Source: Actinoallomurus bryophytorum
GTDB taxonomy: Bacteria > Actinomycetota > Actinomycetes > Streptosporangiales > Streptosporangiaceae
Length of the DNA: 64,000 nucleotides
Direction of reading: 5' to 3'
NCBI RefSeq assembly: GCF_006716425.1
Contig: NZ_VFOZ01000001.1
Span: 1,054,001 to 1,118,000 of the forward strand
The notes under the pieces were generated by a model that worked only from the letters and a program-made list of their open reading frames with translations, searched no databases and had not been told where the DNA came from. The position numbers and the translations under genes were made by a program. Positions 61,149-64,000 of the stretch are shown here, one piece after another. The stretch's first letter is position 1, and each line of letters opens with the position of its first letter.

Positions 61149-62444
61149 GTGAGTGATATCCCCTTCGGGTTCAACCGTCCGGGCGAGCCCGGTGACGAGA
61201 ACGAGCCCGGCAGTCAAGACCCGTTCGGCGCGGGCAACATGCAGGATTTCGCTGCCATGTTGCACCAGTTCGCCGACATGCTGTCCAACCAGTCCGGCGG
61301 AGGCGGCGGCCCGCTCAACTGGGACCTCGCGAAAGACATCGCCCGGCACCAGATCGCCGAAAAGGGCGACCCGTCGATCCTTGACGCCCAGCGCCGCGCG
61401 GTCGTCGAGGCGCTCCGCCTGGCCGATCTGTGGCTGGACGAGGTGACGACGCTTCCGGCCGGTATCCGCAACCCCCAGGCATGGAGCCGGTCCGAGTGGA
61501 TCGAGCAGACCCTGCCCGTGTGGACCAAGGTCTGCGACCCCATGGCCGCGCGCATGGCCGAGTCGATGGGCTCGGCGATGCCCGAGGAGATGCAGGCCAT
61601 GGCCGGCCCGCTGCTCGGCATGGTGCAGCAGATGGGCGGCGCCATGGTGGGCGGCCAGGCAGGGCAGGCGCTCGGCGCGCTGGCCCTGGAGGTCGTCGGC
61701 TCCAGCGACATCGGCCTGCCGCTCGCCCCCGCGGGCGTCGGCGCGCTGCTGCCCTCGGGCGTGAAGGCGTTCGGTGAGGGCCTGGAGGTCGACGAGGACG
61801 AGGTACGCCTCTACCTGGCGTTGCGTGAGGCCGCACACCAGCGGCTGTTCGAGCACGTGCCCTGGCTGCGCCCGCAGCTGCTGCGCGCGGTCGAGGACTA
61901 CGCGAGCGGCATCACGGTCGACCTGTCCAAGATCGAGGACGCGGTCTCCGGGATCGACCTGAACAATCCCGAGGCGCTGCAGCAGGCGCTCGGCGGCGAG
62001 CTGTCGCTGACGCCGGAGGAGACGCCGCAGCAGAAGGCGGCGCTGGTCCGGCTGGAGACCATGCTCGCCCTGGTCGAGGGCTGGGTGGACACCGTCGTGA
62101 ACGCCGCGGCGAAGGACCGGCTGCCGTCCTCGGTCAAGCTCGCCGAGGCCGTACGCCGTCGCCGCGCCACCGGCGGCCCGGCCGAGCGTACGTTCGCCAC
62201 TCTCGTCGGCCTCGAACTCCGGCCGCGCCGGCTGCGCGAGGCGGCCACGCTGTGGACGAGCCTCGGCGAGGCACGCGGCAACGACGGACGCGACGACATC
62301 TGGGCGCACCCCGACCTGATGCCGACCCACGAGGACCTGGACGACCCCATCGGATTCGTCGAGGGCAAGAGCGCCGACTTCGACATCACCGACTTCACCG
62401 GGCCGAAGGACGATAAGGACGATAAGCCGGACGACGAGGCGTGA
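61149..62444 (+). CDS. DUF2342 zinc-dependent metalloprotease-like protein
   Basis: 431 residues. Matches the actinobacterial DUF2342 (zincin-like, TIGR03624-type) family: LNWDLAKDIARHQIAEKGDP at the N terminus, GGQAGQALGALALEVVGSSD, and the helix LREAAHQRLFEHVPWL, which holds the candidate metal-binding residues. Its activity is unproven. The GTG at 61149 has AAGGAGG five bases upstream. It overlaps the NUDIX gene by 4 bases (GTGA). Confidence 0.88.
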   Translation: MSDIPFGFNRPGEPGDENEPGSQDPFGAGNMQDFAAMLHQFADMLSNQSGGGGGPLNWDLAKDIARHQIAEKGDPSILDAQRRAVVEALRLADLWLDEVTTLPAGIRNPQAWSRSEWIEQTLPVWTKVCDPMAARMAESMGSAMPEEMQAMAGPLLGMVQQMGGAMVGGQAGQALGALALEVVGSSDIGLPLAPAGVGALLPSGVKAFGEGLEVDEDEVRLYLALREAAHQRLFEHVPWLRPQLLRAVEDYASGITVDLSKIEDAVSGIDLNNPEALQQALGGELSLTPEETPQQKAALVRLETMLALVEGWVDTVVNAAAKDRLPSSVKLAEAVRRRRATGGPAERTFATLVGLELRPRRLREAATLWTSLGEARGNDGRDDIWAHPDLMPTHEDLDDPIGFVEGKSADFDITDFTGPKDDKDDKPDDEA

Positions 62445-63004
62445 CCGCGGAGGTTCGCGCGGCGCTGCACGACGACGCCGTACGGGTGCTGTCCGGCTGG
62501 CACCCGTACGACGATGGGCAGGACGCGCTGCGACAGGAGTTCCTCACCCATCTGGCGACGCACGCGGACGGCATGTGGCGTGAGTGCGTGCCGGGGCATC
62601 TGACCGCCAGCGCGGCGGTCCTGGACTCCTCGGGCGAGCGCGTGCTGCTCACGCTGCATCCGAAGGCGAAGATGTGGCTGCAACTCGGCGGCCACTGCGA
62701 GCACGGCGACGACTCGCTCGCCGGAGCGGTGCTGCGGGAGGCGGAGGAGGAGTCGGGCATCGAGGGCCTGCGCCTGCTGCCGGGCCCGGTGCGCGTCGAC
62801 CGCCACCGCGTCTGGTGCCACGGCGGCTCGTACCACCTGGACGTGCAGTACGCGGCGGTCGCACCGGCCGGGGCCCAGGAGAAGATCAGCGACGAGTCCG
62901 ACGACCTGCGCTGGTTCGCCCTGGACGCCATCCCCGACCTCGCGGACGACGTCCTGCGAAGCCTGGCCACCGCGTCACGCGAGGTCTTCGCCCGGCACGC
63001 CTGA
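62441..63004 (+). CDS. NUDIX hydrolase
   Basis: 187 residues. The NUDIX box is GGHCEHGDDSLAGAVL followed by REAEEESGI; the glutamate at the GX5E position is aspartate. It hydrolyses a nucleoside-diphosphate-linked compound, identity unknown. Start GTG overlaps the preceding stop, so the two genes are coupled. Confidence 0.9.
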   Translation: MTAEVRAALHDDAVRVLSGWHPYDDGQDALRQEFLTHLATHADGMWRECVPGHLTASAAVLDSSGERVLLTLHPKAKMWLQLGGHCEHGDDSLAGAVLREAEEESGIEGLRLLPGPVRVDRHRVWCHGGSYHLDVQYAAVAPAGAQEKISDESDDLRWFALDAIPDLADDVLRSLATASREVFARHA

Positions 63005-63057
63005 CCGGCGAGCACGGGCGAGGCCGCTCCACCGATCGTGTCGGGCGGGGCACATCG

Positions 63058-63255
63058 TCAGCGACCGCCGCCGCCCCCACCACCCGGGCTCCCGGTGCTG
63101 TCAGGGCGGCCTTCGGTGTTCGCCCGAGCCCGCCGTATCGCCGCCGCGGTGTCGTGACCGGTGATGGGGCCACCCCGACGGCGCTGCTTCAAGTCGAACA
63201 GGGCCGCCGTGACGACTAAGGCAAGGATCAGGGCCGCAATCAGGATCAGAATCAT
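63058..63255 (-). CDS. small membrane protein with Gly-rich tail
   Basis: 65 residues. One N-terminal membrane helix (MILILIAALILALVVTAALF), then a basic segment and a run of glycines at the C terminus. No recognised family. The ATG at 63255 is preceded by AAGGAG. Confidence 0.75.
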   Translation of the reverse strand: MILILIAALILALVVTAALFDLKQRRRGGPITGHDTAAAIRRARANTEGRPDSTGSPGGGGGGGR

Positions 63256-63316
63256 CGGGATCTCCTTCGTCGGAGCCTGAGCGTATTTCTCCAATGCCTG
63301 AATTGGCCTGGCCTGG

Positions 63317-63340
63317 CCGCCACACCGTCAAGTGTGGCGG
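63317..63340 (-). terminator. hairpin terminator after the partial dehydrogenase gene
   Basis: Nine-base arms CCGCCACAC and GTGTGGCGG with a 6-base loop. It lies 75 bases beyond the stop of the dehydrogenase-like gene on the minus strand. Confidence 0.6.
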
Positions 63341-63414
63341 TGCTCGCCTTGGGACCGAGCCCTATGCGGGTGGCCGGTCGTCATGAGGTGGCTCGGTCAG
63401 GGCGCCTCTTCCGG

Positions 63415-64000
63415 TCACTCCACCAGGCCGCGGCCCGTGATCAAGGGCAGGTCCAGGGCGGTCAGCAGGCCGGGCGGGGCGGCCACCACGGAGGGTACGG
63501 CGTTGACCAGGCGCATCGCGGTGGCCTTCAGGCCCGCGGTGTTGTGGTCGCCGTTCTTGCCCAGGAGTTGCAGGTCGACCGTGTAGTTCGGCTCGCCCTT
63601 CACCTCGACCCGGTAGCTGCCTTGGCCCGCGGGCTGGGGCCAGTCGGGGCCCAGGTCGTCGCGTAGGCGTGTGACGTGTTCGAGGACGACGACCGGGCGG
63701 CCGCCGCGCATGCCGCGGACCTCGAAGCGCAACGCCGCCGCGGTGCCCTTCTCCACCGTGCCGGCGTCGACCTCGAACGTCTCCGGGGCCGGCAGGCGCG
63801 TGTGCCACTCCTCGATGCCGTCCAGCTCGACGTCGAGGCCGGCGGCGAGCTGGCGTACGACACTGCCCCAGGCCAGCGTCAGGACCGTCGGCGAGAGCAG
63901 GAGGGGCGTCTCGTCCATCGGGCGTCCGAAGCCCATCACGTCGAACAGCACCGTCGGCTGCGCGTACGTGGAGTAGTTGAGGATCTCCATGCAGCGGACC
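63415..64000 (-). CDS. dihydrodipicolinate reductase-like dehydrogenase, 3' part (cut by window edge)
   Basis: The frame stays open to the window end; at least 194 codons are visible. The part seen resembles the C-terminal half of 2,4-diaminopentanoate dehydrogenase/DapB-like NAD(P)-dependent enzymes (EILNYSTYAQPTVLFDVMGF in part, GFGRPMDETPLLLSPTVL). The Rossmann half lies outside. The ATG at 63990 is probably internal. Confidence 0.75.
   Translation of the reverse strand, partial: VRCMEILNYSTYAQPTVLFDVMGFGRPMDETPLLLSPTVLTLAWGSVVRQLAAGLDVELDGIEEWHTRLPAPETFEVDAGTVEKGTAAALRFEVRGMRGGRPVVVLEHVTRLRDDLGPDWPQPAGQGSYRVEVKGEPNYTVDLQLLGKNGDHNTAGLKATAMRLVNAVPSVVAAPPGLLTALDLPLITGRGLVE

Overview
The window looks like chromosomal DNA from a high-GC actinomycete. 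It has GTG/TTG/CTG starts, a WhiB1 regulator, the mycothiol-type SigR/RsrA pair, a nickel superoxide dismutase, an actinobacterial Kgd-type 2-oxoglutarate dehydrogenase and an rRNA operon without spacer tRNAs. A Streptosporangiales-like (for example Thermomonosporaceae) organism is my best guess, but it is inference; the 16S gene inside the window would settle it. No prophage, integron, CRISPR array or intact insertion sequence was seen. Most of the window is core chromosome.

Layout. 0-9 kb: sucA/kgd, a DUF6104 protein, a DUF4097-PadR pair, a zinc-type oxidoreductase, a VapBC toxin-antitoxin pair and malic enzyme. 9-14 kb: an amino-acid ABC importer with three tandem paralogous binding lipoproteins, one permease and one ATPase. 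14-18 kb: the nickel-SOD pair sodX/sodN, an RsbW-like kinase with a SigB/F-type sigma factor, and a diacylglycerol kinase-like protein. 18-20 kb: whiB1 and pdtaS. 20-31 kb: a biotin neighbourhood (bioF, a DasR-like regulator, a Uma2 protein, bioD, bioB, then a monocarboxylate transporter, bsaP, a stand-alone biotin carrier and biotin carboxylase). 31-45 kb: two HD-GYP-type proteins, rsrA-sigR with a clear SigR promoter, a methyltransferase, a DksA-type protein, an SRAP/HMCES protein, a DoxX protein, a degenerate ABC ATPase, aroA-rsgA, phenylalanine hydroxylase with an Lrp regulator, hisN and a frameshifted MFS gene. 45-47 kb: a sulfotransferase, a DUF397 protein and a YnfA protein. 47-54.4 kb: a complete rRNA operon on the minus strand (16S-23S-5S) with two terminators, a 23S processing stem, two promoters, then a striking 15-bp tandem array and the initiator tRNA. 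54.4-64 kb: a UPF0182 membrane protein, PPA1309 protein, Lon-like PDZ protease, moaE, an SDR, a DUF2342 metalloprotease-like protein, a NUDIX hydrolase and a dehydrogenase cut by the window edge.

How it fits together. From memory of the Mycobacterium tuberculosis gene order (DAGK-like Rv3218, whiB1, pdtaS, TB7.3, rshA, sigH, SRAP, aroA, rsgA), the same backbone runs through 16.8-40.7 kb. The biotin genes, the carboxylase and the HD-GYP genes sit inside that backbone. Redox stress control (SigR/RsrA, WhiB1, Ni-SOD) and biotin production and use are the two main themes.

The most unusual signals are: the 425-bp perfect tandem array next to the rRNA promoters (14 units, a 10-bp-deleted unit, 14 units); relic sequence showing how the three binding proteins were duplicated; the orphan ABC ATPase whose Walker A lysine is lost; a PadR-type operator motif shared by two distant loci; and sequence-level promoter matches for SigR, an ECF sigma factor and CRP.
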